From Citrobacter sp. RHB25-C09 (GTDB lineage Bacteria > Pseudomonadota > Gammaproteobacteria > Enterobacterales > Enterobacteriaceae), in NCBI RefSeq assembly GCF_013836145.1, contig NZ_CP057483.1, positions 496,001 to 560,000 on the forward strand: a stretch of DNA of 64,000 bases, read 5' to 3'. Position 1 is the first letter of the stretch; each line of letters opens with the position of its first letter. Positions 7,799 through 14,734 of this stretch are shown here, piece after piece. Both the position numbers and the translations under genes were made by a program. The notes below the pieces were generated by a model, which made no database searches, was not told the DNA's origin, and was given only the letters and a program-made list of their open reading frames with translations.

Positions 7799-10135
7799 AT
7801 GAAGCAAATTCGTATGCTGGCGCAGTATTATGTGGACCTGATGATGAAACTGGGTCTGGTGCGTTTCTCGCTGCTGCTGGCATTAGCCCTGGTCGTGCTG
7901 GCGATTGTGGTGCAAATGGCCGTCACCATGGTATTGCATGGACGTGTCGAACAAATCGACGTTATCCGTTCCATTTTCTTTGGGCTGCTCATCACCCCCT
8001 GGGCCGTCTATTTCTTGTCGGTGGTGGTCGAACAGTTGGAAGAGTCCCGACAGCGACTCTCGCGGCTGGTCCAAAAGCTGGAAGAGATGCGCGAACGCGA
8101 CCTCAAACTCAACGTCCAGCTTAAAGACAACATCGCGCAGCTTAATCAGGAGATTGCCGATCGTGAAAAGGCGGAGGCAGAACGCCAGTCGACGTTTGAA
8201 CAGCTCAAAGTTGAAATCCAGGAGCGTGAAGAAGCGCAAATTCAGCTTGAGCAACAATCCTCTTTTTTGCGCTCCTTTCTCGATGCTTCACCCGATCTGG
8301 TCTTTTATCGCAACGAAGACAAAGAGTTTTCCGGCTGTAACCGGGCAATGGAATTACTGACAGGTAAAAGCGAAAAGCAGCTGGTGAATTTAAAACCCGC
8401 TGACGTTTACTCGCCTGAAGCGGCAGAAAAAGTGATCGAAACGGATGAAAAAGTCTTTCGCCATAATGTGTCGCTGACGTATGAACAGTGGCTGGACTAC
8501 CCGGACGGGCGTAAAGCCTGTTTCGAAATTCGTAAGGTGCCCTATTATGATCGCGTTGGTAAGCGTCACGGCCTGATGGGCTTTGGCCGCGATATCACCG
8601 AACGCAAGCGTTATCAGGATGCTCTTGAGCGCGCCAGTCGCGATAAAACCACCTTTATTTCCACCATCAGTCATGAACTGCGGACACCGTTAAACGGCAT
8701 CGTCGGGCTGAGCCGCATTTTGCTGGATACTGAACTGACGGCTGAGCAGGAAAAATACCTCAAAACCATTCACGTATCGGCGGTGACGTTAGGTAATATC
8801 TTCAACGATATCATTGATATGGATAAAATGGAGCGACGTAAAGTCCAGCTCGATAATCAACCCGTCGATTTCACCAGCTTTATGGCCGATCTGGAAAACC
8901 TCTCCGGCTTGCAGGCGCAGCAGAAAGGGTTGCGGTTTGTGCTTGAACCGACCCTGCCGCTGCCGCATAAGGTCATCACTGACGGCACGCGCTTGCGACA
9001 AATCCTGTGGAATCTTATCAGCAACGCAGTGAAATTTACCCAGCAAGGGCAGGTAACGGTGCGGGTGCGTTATGACGATGGCAAGACGCTGCATTTTGAA
9101 GTGGAAGATTCCGGTATCGGTATTCCGCCAGGCGAGCAGGATAAAATATTCGTCATGTATTATCAGGTGAAAGATCAGCACGGTGGGAAGCCGGCGACCG
9201 GTACCGGGATTGGCCTCGCCGTTTCGCGCCGTCTGGCGAAAAATATGGGTGGCGATATTACCGTTTCGAGCCAGCCCGGAAAAGGTTCTGTCTTTACGCT
9301 CACCGTCAATGCACCCGCCGTGGCGGAAGAGGTCGAGGACGCGTTCGACGAAGACGATTTACCGCTGCCAGCGCTCAACGTGCTGCTGGTGGAAGATATC
9401 GAACTTAACGTGATTGTGGCGCGTTCGGTGCTGGAAAAACTCGGCAATAGTGTAGATGTGGCCATGACCGGGAAGGCGGCGCTGGAGATGTTTAAGCCGG
9501 GTGAATATGACCTTGTCCTGCTGGATATTCAGTTACCGGATATGACCGGGTTGGATATTTCACGCGAACTGACCCAGCGCTACAGCCGCGATGATCTGCC
9601 GCCGCTGGTGGCGCTTACGGCTAACGTACTGAAAGATAAAAAAGAGTATCTGGATGCCGGAATGGATGACGTGCTGAGCAAGCCGCTGTCCGTACCGGCG
9701 TTAACCGCCATGATCAAAAAGTACTGGGATACCCAGGAAGAAGAGGAGAGCCCGGTGAACTCTGAAGAGAGCAGTAAATCACAAGCGCTGTTAGATATTC
9801 CGATGCTGGAACAGTATATCGAATTAGTGGGTCCGAAATTGATCACAGATGGACTGGCGGTATTTGAAAAAATGATGCCGGGCTATTTAAGCGTACTGGA
9901 ATCAAACCTCACCGCGCGTGATAAAAAAGGCGTAGTAGAAGAGGGGCATAAAATTAAAGGTGCTGCCGGGTCCGTTGGGCTTCGTCATTTGCAACAGCTA
10001 GGACAGCAGATCCAGTCACCCGATCTCCCGGCGTGGGAAGATAATGTTGGGGAATGGATTGAAGAGATGAAGCAGGAGTGGCAACACGATGTAGCGGTGC
10101 TGAAAAACTGGGTGGCAAACGCTGGAAAAAAATGA
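7799..10135 (+). CDS. arcB: Aerobic respiration control sensor kinase ArcB
   Basis: Tripartite hybrid sensor kinase that phosphorylates ArcA when the quinone pool is reduced. At 778 residues it is the same length as E. coli ArcB, so residue numbers carry over. Two N-terminal membrane segments (about 22-42 and 57-77) are followed by a coiled coil and a PAS domain containing the redox cysteines C180 (SGCNRA) and C241 (KACFEI). The kinase domain has H292 in ISHELRTPLNG, the receiver D576 in LVLLDIQLPD, and the C-terminal Hpt domain H717 in EGHKIKG. The start follows AAAGGAAATTCCTG. The ArcZ terminator overlaps its stop codon on the other strand. Confidence 0.98.
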   Translation: MKQIRMLAQYYVDLMMKLGLVRFSLLLALALVVLAIVVQMAVTMVLHGRVEQIDVIRSIFFGLLITPWAVYFLSVVVEQLEESRQRLSRLVQKLEEMRERDLKLNVQLKDNIAQLNQEIADREKAEAERQSTFEQLKVEIQEREEAQIQLEQQSSFLRSFLDASPDLVFYRNEDKEFSGCNRAMELLTGKSEKQLVNLKPADVYSPEAAEKVIETDEKVFRHNVSLTYEQWLDYPDGRKACFEIRKVPYYDRVGKRHGLMGFGRDITERKRYQDALERASRDKTTFISTISHELRTPLNGIVGLSRILLDTELTAEQEKYLKTIHVSAVTLGNIFNDIIDMDKMERRKVQLDNQPVDFTSFMADLENLSGLQAQQKGLRFVLEPTLPLPHKVITDGTRLRQILWNLISNAVKFTQQGQVTVRVRYDDGKTLHFEVEDSGIGIPPGEQDKIFVMYYQVKDQHGGKPATGTGIGLAVSRRLAKNMGGDITVSSQPGKGSVFTLTVNAPAVAEEVEDAFDEDDLPLPALNVLLVEDIELNVIVARSVLEKLGNSVDVAMTGKAALEMFKPGEYDLVLLDIQLPDMTGLDISRELTQRYSRDDLPPLVALTANVLKDKKEYLDAGMDDVLSKPLSVPALTAMIKKYWDTQEEEESPVNSEESSKSQALLDIPMLEQYIELVGPKLITDGLAVFEKMMPGYLSVLESNLTARDKKGVVEEGHKIKGAAGSVGLRHLQQLGQQIQSPDLPAWEDNVGEWIEEMKQEWQHDVAVLKNWVANAGKK

Positions 10136-10247
10136 CCCCGGCTTGACCGGGGTGCGCGAATACTGCGCCAACACCAGGGAAATCTTGGCTGCGCCGTAAG
10201 TTATTATCATTTGGAACAAGGGCGCAGCGCTTATTTTCAGGCCGCAC
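10127..10247 (-). ncRNA. arcZ: Hfq-dependent small RNA ArcZ (RyhA/SraH)
   Basis: Read on the minus strand, the segment starts GTGCGGCCTG and carries the conserved ArcZ seed region CAAGATTTCCCTGGTGTTGG. It ends in the hairpin ACCCCGGTCAAGCCGGGGT followed by a T run formed by the A-rich end of arcB. Position between arcB and elbB and length of about 121 nt match E. coli. ArcZ activates rpoS translation and represses flhDC and others; after RNase E processing the 3' half is active. It is repressed by ArcA and acts back on arcB mRNA. The terminator overlaps the arcB stop codon. Confidence 0.95.
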
Positions 10248-10300
10248 GCAGTTAAGATAGCAAATCTTAAATGTTTTGTTACATGAATCAGTTAAATGTG
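10248..10300 (-). promoter_or_regulatory. Probable arcZ promoter region
   Basis: Minus-strand sequence upstream of ArcZ contains a plausible -10 (TATCTT) just before the GTGCGGCC start, and GTTACAT/GTTAAAT elements at 10278-10297 resembling ArcA-binding half-sites, though spaced 13 rather than 11 bases apart. ArcA repression is known in E. coli; the exact sites are my inference. Confidence 0.4.
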
Positions 10301-10365
10301 TGAAGCGTAGCATTTTAATCACATTTATTAATGCGCGTCAGCAAGTGGTAAACAGGACGAAGTAA

Positions 10366-11019
10366 ATGAAAAAAATTGGCGTGGTACTCAGCGGGTGCGG
10401 TGTCTATGACGGCGCAGAGATTCATGAAGCCGTATTAACGCTGCTGGCGATTGCCCGTAGCGGTGCGCAGGCTGTCTGTTTTGCCCCAGACAAAGCGCAG
10501 GCTGATGTTATTAATCACCTGACGGGCGACGTCATGGCAGAAACCCGTAATGTACTGATCGAAGCTGCCCGTATTACGCGTGGCAATATTCGCCCGCTCT
10601 CTCAGGCCGTTTCTGGTGAACTCGATGCGCTGATCGTCCCCGGCGGTTTTGGCGCGGCGAAAAATTTAAGTAATTTTGCTAGTCAGGGCAGTGAATGCCG
10701 TGTTGACAATGATTTGGCTGCGCTGGCTATCGCGATGCACCAGTCGGGAAAACCGCTGGGTTTTATGTGTATCGCACCGGCGATGCTGCCGAAAATTTTC
10801 GGTTTTCCACTGCGTCTGACTATTGGCACTGATATTGATACGGCGGAAGTGCTGGAAGATATGGGGGCGGAGCATGTCCCGTGTCCGGTTGATGACATCG
10901 TGGTGGATGAAGACAACAAGATTGTGACTACACCCGCGTATATGCTGGCGCAGGATATCGCCCAGGCGGCGAGCGGCATTGAGAAGCTGGTGTCACGCGT
11001 GCTGGTTCTCGCGGAATGA
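10366..11019 (+). CDS. elbB: DJ-1/PfpI superfamily protein ElbB
   Basis: Protein of 217 residues of the DJ-1/PfpI superfamily, glyoxalase-like. The nucleophile-elbow cysteine C135 lies in GFMCIAPAML, and the preceding VPGGFGAAKNL loop is typical. E. coli ElbB has been linked to isoprenoid synthesis and shows weak glyoxalase activity; the physiological role is uncertain. The stop overlaps the mtgA start by four bases (ATGA), so the two genes are translationally coupled. A second DJ-1 family member, yhbO, is near 59.8 kb. Confidence 0.96.
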   Translation: MKKIGVVLSGCGVYDGAEIHEAVLTLLAIARSGAQAVCFAPDKAQADVINHLTGDVMAETRNVLIEAARITRGNIRPLSQAVSGELDALIVPGGFGAAKNLSNFASQGSECRVDNDLAALAIAMHQSGKPLGFMCIAPAMLPKIFGFPLRLTIGTDIDTAEVLEDMGAEHVPCPVDDIVVDEDNKIVTTPAYMLAQDIAQAASGIEKLVSRVLVLAE

Positions 11020-11735
11020 AAAGAGGCGTAAGCGCCTTTTTGCGCCGCATAATCGTGCGGATCGTGCTGGTGCTCGCCGTTTTCTGGGGGGGCGGCATCG
11101 CCCTGTTCAGCGTGGTCCCAGTTCCGTTTTCGGCAGTCATGGCTGAGCGACAAATTGGCGCGTGGTTGCAGGGGGACTTTGGTTATGTCGCCCATTCTGA
11201 TTGGGTGAGCATGGATGCGATCTCTCCGTGGATGGGATTGGCGGTGATCGCAGCGGAAGATCAAACTTTCCCGGACCACTGGGGATTTGACGTCGCGGCC
11301 ATTGAAAAGGCGCTGTCGCACAATGAACGCAACGAAAACCGCATTCGCGGCGCGTCAACGCTTTCTCAGCAAACCGTTAAAAATCTCTTTTTATGGGATG
11401 GGCGGAGCTGGGTGCGTAAAGGGCTGGAGGCTGGCCTGACGCTGGGGGTTGAAACGGTCTGGAGCAAAAAGCGTATTCTGACCGTTTACCTGAATATTGC
11501 CGAGTTTGGCGAGGGGATATTTGGCGTTGAAGCCGCGTCCCGGCATTTCTTTGGCAAACCCGCCAGCAGGCTGACCCAGTCAGAAGCGGCGTTGCTCGCC
11601 GCCGTACTGCCCAATCCTTTGCGCTTTAAAGCCGACGCACCTTCAGGTTATGTGCGAAATCGCCAGGCGTGGATTATGCGTCAGATGCGCCAGTTAGGCG
11701 GCGAGTCGTTTATGACCCGTAATAAGCTTAAGTAG
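11016..11735 (+). CDS. mtgA: Monofunctional biosynthetic peptidoglycan transglycosylase
   Basis: Polymerises lipid II into glycan strands in the periplasm without a transpeptidase domain. It is 239 residues (E. coli 242) with one N-terminal membrane anchor (about 12-35) and a GT51 domain. Family motifs are the catalytic-glutamate segment AAEDQTFPDHWGF, GASTLSQQTVKNL, and the RILTVYLNIAEFGEGIFGVEAA region. It overlaps elbB by four bases. A G7 run lies near codon 25. A BIME follows. Confidence 0.97.
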   Translation: MKRGVSAFLRRIIVRIVLVLAVFWGGGIALFSVVPVPFSAVMAERQIGAWLQGDFGYVAHSDWVSMDAISPWMGLAVIAAEDQTFPDHWGFDVAAIEKALSHNERNENRIRGASTLSQQTVKNLFLWDGRSWVRKGLEAGLTLGVETVWSKKRILTVYLNIAEFGEGIFGVEAASRHFFGKPASRLTQSEAALLAAVLPNPLRFKADAPSGYVRNRQAWIMRQMRQLGGESFMTRNKLK

Positions 11736-11739
11736 TATT

Positions 11740-11820
11740 GCCGGAAGGAGGCTGCGCCTTATCCGGCCTACAAATTGCGCTGTGCCCGTAGGCCTGATAA
11801 GCGAAGCGCCATCAGGCACA
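11740..11820. repeat. REP/BIME element (mtgA-yrbL)
   Basis: Unit one (11740-11771) has GCCGGA...TATCCGGCCTAC; unit two (11788-11819) is GTAGGCCTGATAAGCGAAGC followed by GCCATCAGGC in inverted orientation. The pair sits between the convergent ends of mtgA and yrbL. Confidence 0.9.
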
Positions 11821-11832
11821 GGATTGCGTGAA

Positions 11833-12465
11833 TTATGCTTCGCGGGAAGAGAGTGACAATCCGCTGCGCTCTTTAGGCTTTACGTCTGTCTCAAATGCCA
11901 TGGCCAGCACCGGTTGAGCAATAAAACGCTGCCATAATCTTTCCTGCTTCCGGTGACAGAACCAGGTTGACCAGGTGGCCAGCGGAATCAGTGTCCCTTC
12001 GCCAATGTTGTCGCATACCACAGGCACCACTTCCGATTCGCTGATGCGGCGGCAGAGAATGTTCTGCGGCTTGAGCGTCATCGTCACGATATGATTTTCA
12101 CGCAGATAGCGTTTCAGCTTCTTCAGCAGCTGGCGCAAAAGAGCAACGTCGTCTTCGTAGCGACATTGTCTGGCAAATTCGGTCAGCGTCACGGACGGTT
12201 TGCCATCGTAATCTGCAATCACGTCGTAAACATAGCCAGTACCGCAGTCGGTTTCTACCGTGCCGTAATAGCGGGGAATACCACTCCAGTCTTTCAGGTA
12301 ACGGGAAAGATGCGCGTAATATTTTAATTCGCGCTGCGTCTCTTTATCGCCGCCGTGGTCACTGTTATACACAATCTTAATGCAGCGTTGGGCATCATCC
12401 GGATGCGCATAACATTTACGATGTCGTCCGGTGCCCAGGGGAGTCAGTTCAGAAAGACGAATCAT
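11833..12465 (-). CDS. yrbL: PhoP/BasR-regulated protein kinase-like YrbL
   Basis: Cytoplasmic protein of 210 residues with a protein-kinase-like fold (YrbL family); no catalytic role is established. The N-terminal half resembles a kinase small lobe (GTGRHRKCYAHPD, ...IKIVY with the candidate lysine) and MTLKPQNIL resembles the catalytic-loop region, but I cannot assign activity. In E. coli it is controlled by PhoP-PhoQ and BasR (PmrA), and both sites are visible upstream. The start is preceded by AGGATAACACTC. It stands alone between a BIME and the npr terminator. Confidence 0.92.
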   Translation of the reverse strand: MIRLSELTPLGTGRHRKCYAHPDDAQRCIKIVYNSDHGGDKETQRELKYYAHLSRYLKDWSGIPRYYGTVETDCGTGYVYDVIADYDGKPSVTLTEFARQCRYEDDVALLRQLLKKLKRYLRENHIVTMTLKPQNILCRRISESEVVPVVCDNIGEGTLIPLATWSTWFCHRKQERLWQRFIAQPVLAMAFETDVKPKERSGLSLSSREA

Positions 12466-12501
12466 GAGTGTTATCCTGGAAATATTTATTAACTATTCTC
12501 C

Positions 12502-12535
12502 AGTATCACCACCCTGATTAAATAAAAGCTAAACG
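12502..12535 (-). promoter_or_regulatory. PhoP-dependent yrbL promoter
   Basis: On the minus strand the direct repeat CGTTTA-N5-TATTTA (12535-12519) matches the PhoP box (T/G)GTTTA-N5-(T/G)GTTTA with few mismatches. It lies exactly 11 bases before a GATACT -10 element (12507-12502), the canonical geometry for PhoP-activated promoters. Predicted start near 12495, about 30 bases before yrbL. Confidence 0.75.
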
Positions 12536-12541
12536 ATCGCG

Positions 12542-12559
12542 CTTAAGGTTTTCTTAAGG
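12542..12559. promoter_or_regulatory. BasR (PmrA) box of yrbL
   Basis: CTTAAGGTTTTCTTAAGG carries CTTAA-N6-CTTAA, the PmrA/BasR direct repeat. It sits just upstream of the PhoP box, so iron/acid sensing and magnesium/peptide sensing converge on this promoter. The repeat unit CTTAAG is itself a palindrome, so orientation is ambiguous. Confidence 0.75.
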
Positions 12560-12607
12560 TAATTATTAATGTGTAAAGCGCACAAAATGTACAAATATTC
12601 ACGATAA

Positions 12608-12633
12608 AAATAAAAAACGCCAGACGGCGTTTT
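12608..12633 (-). terminator. Terminator of the rpoN-npr operon
   Basis: On the minus strand AAAACGCC-GTCT-GGCGTTTT followed by further T residues forms an intrinsic terminator about 27 bases after the npr stop. Confidence 0.85.
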
Positions 12634-12659
12634 CTGTGAATGTGTTAAAGCGGGAAGGT

Positions 12660-12932
12660 TTAGTCTTCGTCGAATCCCGAATTGAACAGGGCAATAACGG
12701 CGGCAAGTGCTTCGACTTCCTCGGGACCTGAGGCTTCAACCTCAATCTGGCGGCCTTTAGCGGAGTCCAGCATCAGTAATGCAATAACGCTATTCGCCTC
12801 TGCTTCTGTACCCTCATCATTGCGTAACAAGACTTCGGCGTCAAAACCCTGCATTAATTCAAATAGTTTCATCGCGGGCCGGGCATGCATACCCAGCTTA
12901 TTCGTGACTTCAACTGTTTGCTTCACGGTCAT
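12660..12932 (-). CDS. npr: Phosphocarrier protein NPr of the nitrogen PTS
   Basis: HPr-like carrier (90 residues, also called ptsO) that passes phosphate from EI-Ntr (PtsP) to EIIA-Ntr (PtsN). The phosphorylated His16 lies in the signature GMHARPA, and a helix around SVIALLMLDSAKG follows as in HPr. It overlaps the rapZ stop by four bases (ATGA) and is the last gene before the terminator. The partners ptsN and rapZ are directly upstream. Confidence 0.97.
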   Translation of the reverse strand: MTVKQTVEVTNKLGMHARPAMKLFELMQGFDAEVLLRNDEGTEAEANSVIALLMLDSAKGRQIEVEASGPEEVEALAAVIALFNSGFDED

Positions 12933-13783
12933 GTTTTACGTTTTTCCAGCGTACGATGGCGTGACTGAACGTTTTTCCCGCGCGAGCGGAAATAGTCAGC
13001 CAGCTGTTCTGCAATATACACCGAACGGTGTTTCCCGCCGGTACAGCCGATAGCCACGGTCAGGTAGCTGCGGTTGTTGGTTTCCAGCATCGGTAACCAT
13101 AGCTCAAGATAGCTACGAGTCTGATAAATAAAATTGTGTACTTCTGTGTGCCTGTCGAGGAACGCGGCAACGGGCTTATCAAGACCGGTCATAGGACGCA
13201 GTTTCGGATCCCAGTGCGGGTTTGGCAGAAAGCGCACATCAAACACATAGTCGGCGTCAATCGGGATGCCGTGCTTGAAGCCAAAGGATTCAAACACCAT
13301 CGTCAGCTCACGTTCGCGTTTGCCCAGCAGGCGGGTGCGCAGCATTTCGGCCAGTTCGTGTACCGACATCTCGGAGGTGTCGACAATCAGGTCTGCGCGG
13401 GAACGTAACGGTTCAAGCAGATCGCTTTCCTGATCGATAGCGCTTTCCAGCGACAGGTTTTTGCTGGAGAGAGGATGGAGGCGGCGCGTATCGCTATAGC
13501 GGCGAATCAACGTGTTACGGTCGGCATCCAGGAACAGCAACTGCGGTGAGAATGCATCCGGCAGGTTGTTCATTGCCTGCTCGAAGATTTCAGGTGACTC
13601 TGGCATATTACGCACGTCAATGCTGACCGCGGCAGAAATCTGGCGATCGGCAAGCGTACGTGCCAGATCGGGCAACAGCACCACGGGAAGGTTATCCACG
13701 CAGTAAAAACCCATATCTTCCAGCGCACGCAGGGCGACAGACTTCCCTGATCCGGAGCGACCGCTGACGATCATCAGTACCAT
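12929..13783 (-). CDS. rapZ: RNase adapter protein RapZ
   Basis: RNA-binding adapter (284 residues) that presents the sRNA GlmZ to RNase E and so sets GlmS and amino-sugar supply. The N-terminal P-loop GRSGSGKS (8-15) and the C-terminal domain ending in the basic tail RHRTLEKRKT are visible; the tail is the RNA-binding part in E. coli. It sits between ptsN and npr in the sigma-54 operon. GlmM, which uses the same pathway, is encoded at 36.8 kb. Confidence 0.96.
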   Translation of the reverse strand: MVLMIVSGRSGSGKSVALRALEDMGFYCVDNLPVVLLPDLARTLADRQISAAVSIDVRNMPESPEIFEQAMNNLPDAFSPQLLFLDADRNTLIRRYSDTRRLHPLSSKNLSLESAIDQESDLLEPLRSRADLIVDTSEMSVHELAEMLRTRLLGKRERELTMVFESFGFKHGIPIDADYVFDVRFLPNPHWDPKLRPMTGLDKPVAAFLDRHTEVHNFIYQTRSYLELWLPMLETNNRSYLTVAIGCTGGKHRSVYIAEQLADYFRSRGKNVQSRHRTLEKRKT

Positions 13784-13816
13784 GTACTGTATCTCCTCAC
13801 CATGTCAAAAAGGGCG

Positions 13817-14308
13817 TTATGCTTCATCCTGACCGCCTTCGGTGTCAGTGATGATTTGATACAGCTCTTCATCACTCTGGGCAGCGCGCAGGCGGCGGCA
13901 AATCGTTTTATCCGCGAGTCGTTTAGCCACCAGCGACAGCGTGTGCAAATGCGTTTTGGTTTGGTCCGCAGGCACCAGCAGGGCGAAGAGGAGATCGACA
14001 GGTTGATTATCAATGGCGTCAAACGCAATTGGCGTTTCAAGTTGCACAAAAACGCCGACAGCACGCAAGGTATCTTCTTCCAGCTTACCGTGCGGGATTG
14101 CGATCCCATTGCCGATGCCGGTACTGCCCATTTTTTCCCGTGTCAGGATGGCCTCGAAAACCACCTGAGAAGGCAAGCTAAGCTGCTTTGCCGCCAGTTC
14201 GCTGATGATTTCCAGTGCACGCTTCTTGCTCTGGCAATGCACGCCACTGCGCGTACATTCCTGATTAAGCACACTGCTCAGTTGTAGAGTCGTATCGTTA
14301 TTTATCAT
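13817..14308 (-). CDS. ptsN: Nitrogen PTS EIIA component PtsN
   Basis: EIIA-Ntr (163 residues), the terminal phosphate acceptor of the regulatory nitrogen PTS; the unphosphorylated form controls the potassium systems TrkA and KdpD. His73, the phosphorylation site, lies in GNGIAIPHGKLE. It starts 116 bases after hpf, and that gap carries two strong hairpins. The downstream gene rapZ begins 33 bases after its stop. Confidence 0.97.
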   Translation of the reverse strand: MINNDTTLQLSSVLNQECTRSGVHCQSKKRALEIISELAAKQLSLPSQVVFEAILTREKMGSTGIGNGIAIPHGKLEEDTLRAVGVFVQLETPIAFDAIDNQPVDLLFALLVPADQTKTHLHTLSLVAKRLADKTICRRLRAAQSDEELYQIITDTEGGQDEA

Positions 14309-14320
14309 AATTTCACCTAA

Positions 14321-14351
14321 GAACCCGCCCTCTCAGAGAGAAAGTGGGTTC
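14321..14351 (-). other. Hairpin in the hpf-ptsN gap
   Basis: GAACCC (14321-14326) pairs with GGGTTC (14346-14351), with CTCTC/GAGAG pairing inside. It would lie in the mRNA leader just upstream of ptsN. Role unknown; it may attenuate or process the rpoN-operon transcript together with the palindrome next to it. Confidence 0.5.
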
Positions 14352-14371
14352 GGAGCGCTAACTGTACAAAT

Positions 14372-14396
14372 GGCCTGTTGTGCAGCACAACAGGCC
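14372..14396. repeat. Perfect 25-base palindrome in the hpf-ptsN gap
   Basis: Arms GGCCTGTTGTGC and GCACAACAGGCC are perfectly complementary and separated by a single base. The site lies 28 bases after the hpf stop. No T run follows in the operon direction, so it is not a classical terminator. In RNA it would form a rigid 11-12 bp hairpin suited to mRNA processing or 3'-end protection of hpf. Confidence 0.7.
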
Positions 14397-14424
14397 TTCC
14401 TGCACCCGCTAACTGCCCGGACAA

Positions 14425-14712
14425 TTAGTGTTGTTTCAGTTTATCTTTGTGTTTCGTGAGCTGTCTTGCCAGCTTATCGATTAAGCCATCAATGGCGGCG
14501 TACATGTCCTGACCTTCCGCGCTGGCGTGAATTTCGCCACCGTTTACATGCAGTGTTGCATCCGAGATGTGGGTCACCTTCTCCACCTTCAACACAATAT
14601 AGACCTGATTGATCCTGTCAAAATACTGTTCGAGTTTGGCGAACTTGGTATTCACAAAATCACGCAGAGCTTCTGTGATCTCGACGTTGTTTCCAGTGAT
14701 GTTGAGCTGCAT
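14425..14712 (-). CDS. hpf: Ribosome hibernation promoting factor Hpf
   Basis: Short hibernation factor (95 residues) that binds the 30S decoding site and helps form 100S ribosome dimers in stationary phase. The start MQLNITGNNVEIT at 14712 is taken because it gives the E. coli length; the frame is open further upstream but that would overlap the rpoN stop. The basic tail TKHKDKLKQH binds rRNA. It lies 22 bases after rpoN. Confidence 0.96.
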   Translation of the reverse strand: MQLNITGNNVEITEALRDFVNTKFAKLEQYFDRINQVYIVLKVEKVTHISDATLHVNGGEIHASAEGQDMYAAIDGLIDKLARQLTKHKDKLKQH

Positions 14713-14734
14713 AGTGTCTTCCTTATCGGTTGGG

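Noticed and set aside
11086..11092. G7 run in mtgA
   Set aside because: Shorter than typical slippage tracts and within a membrane-anchor region of ordinary sequence; not strong enough for a finding.
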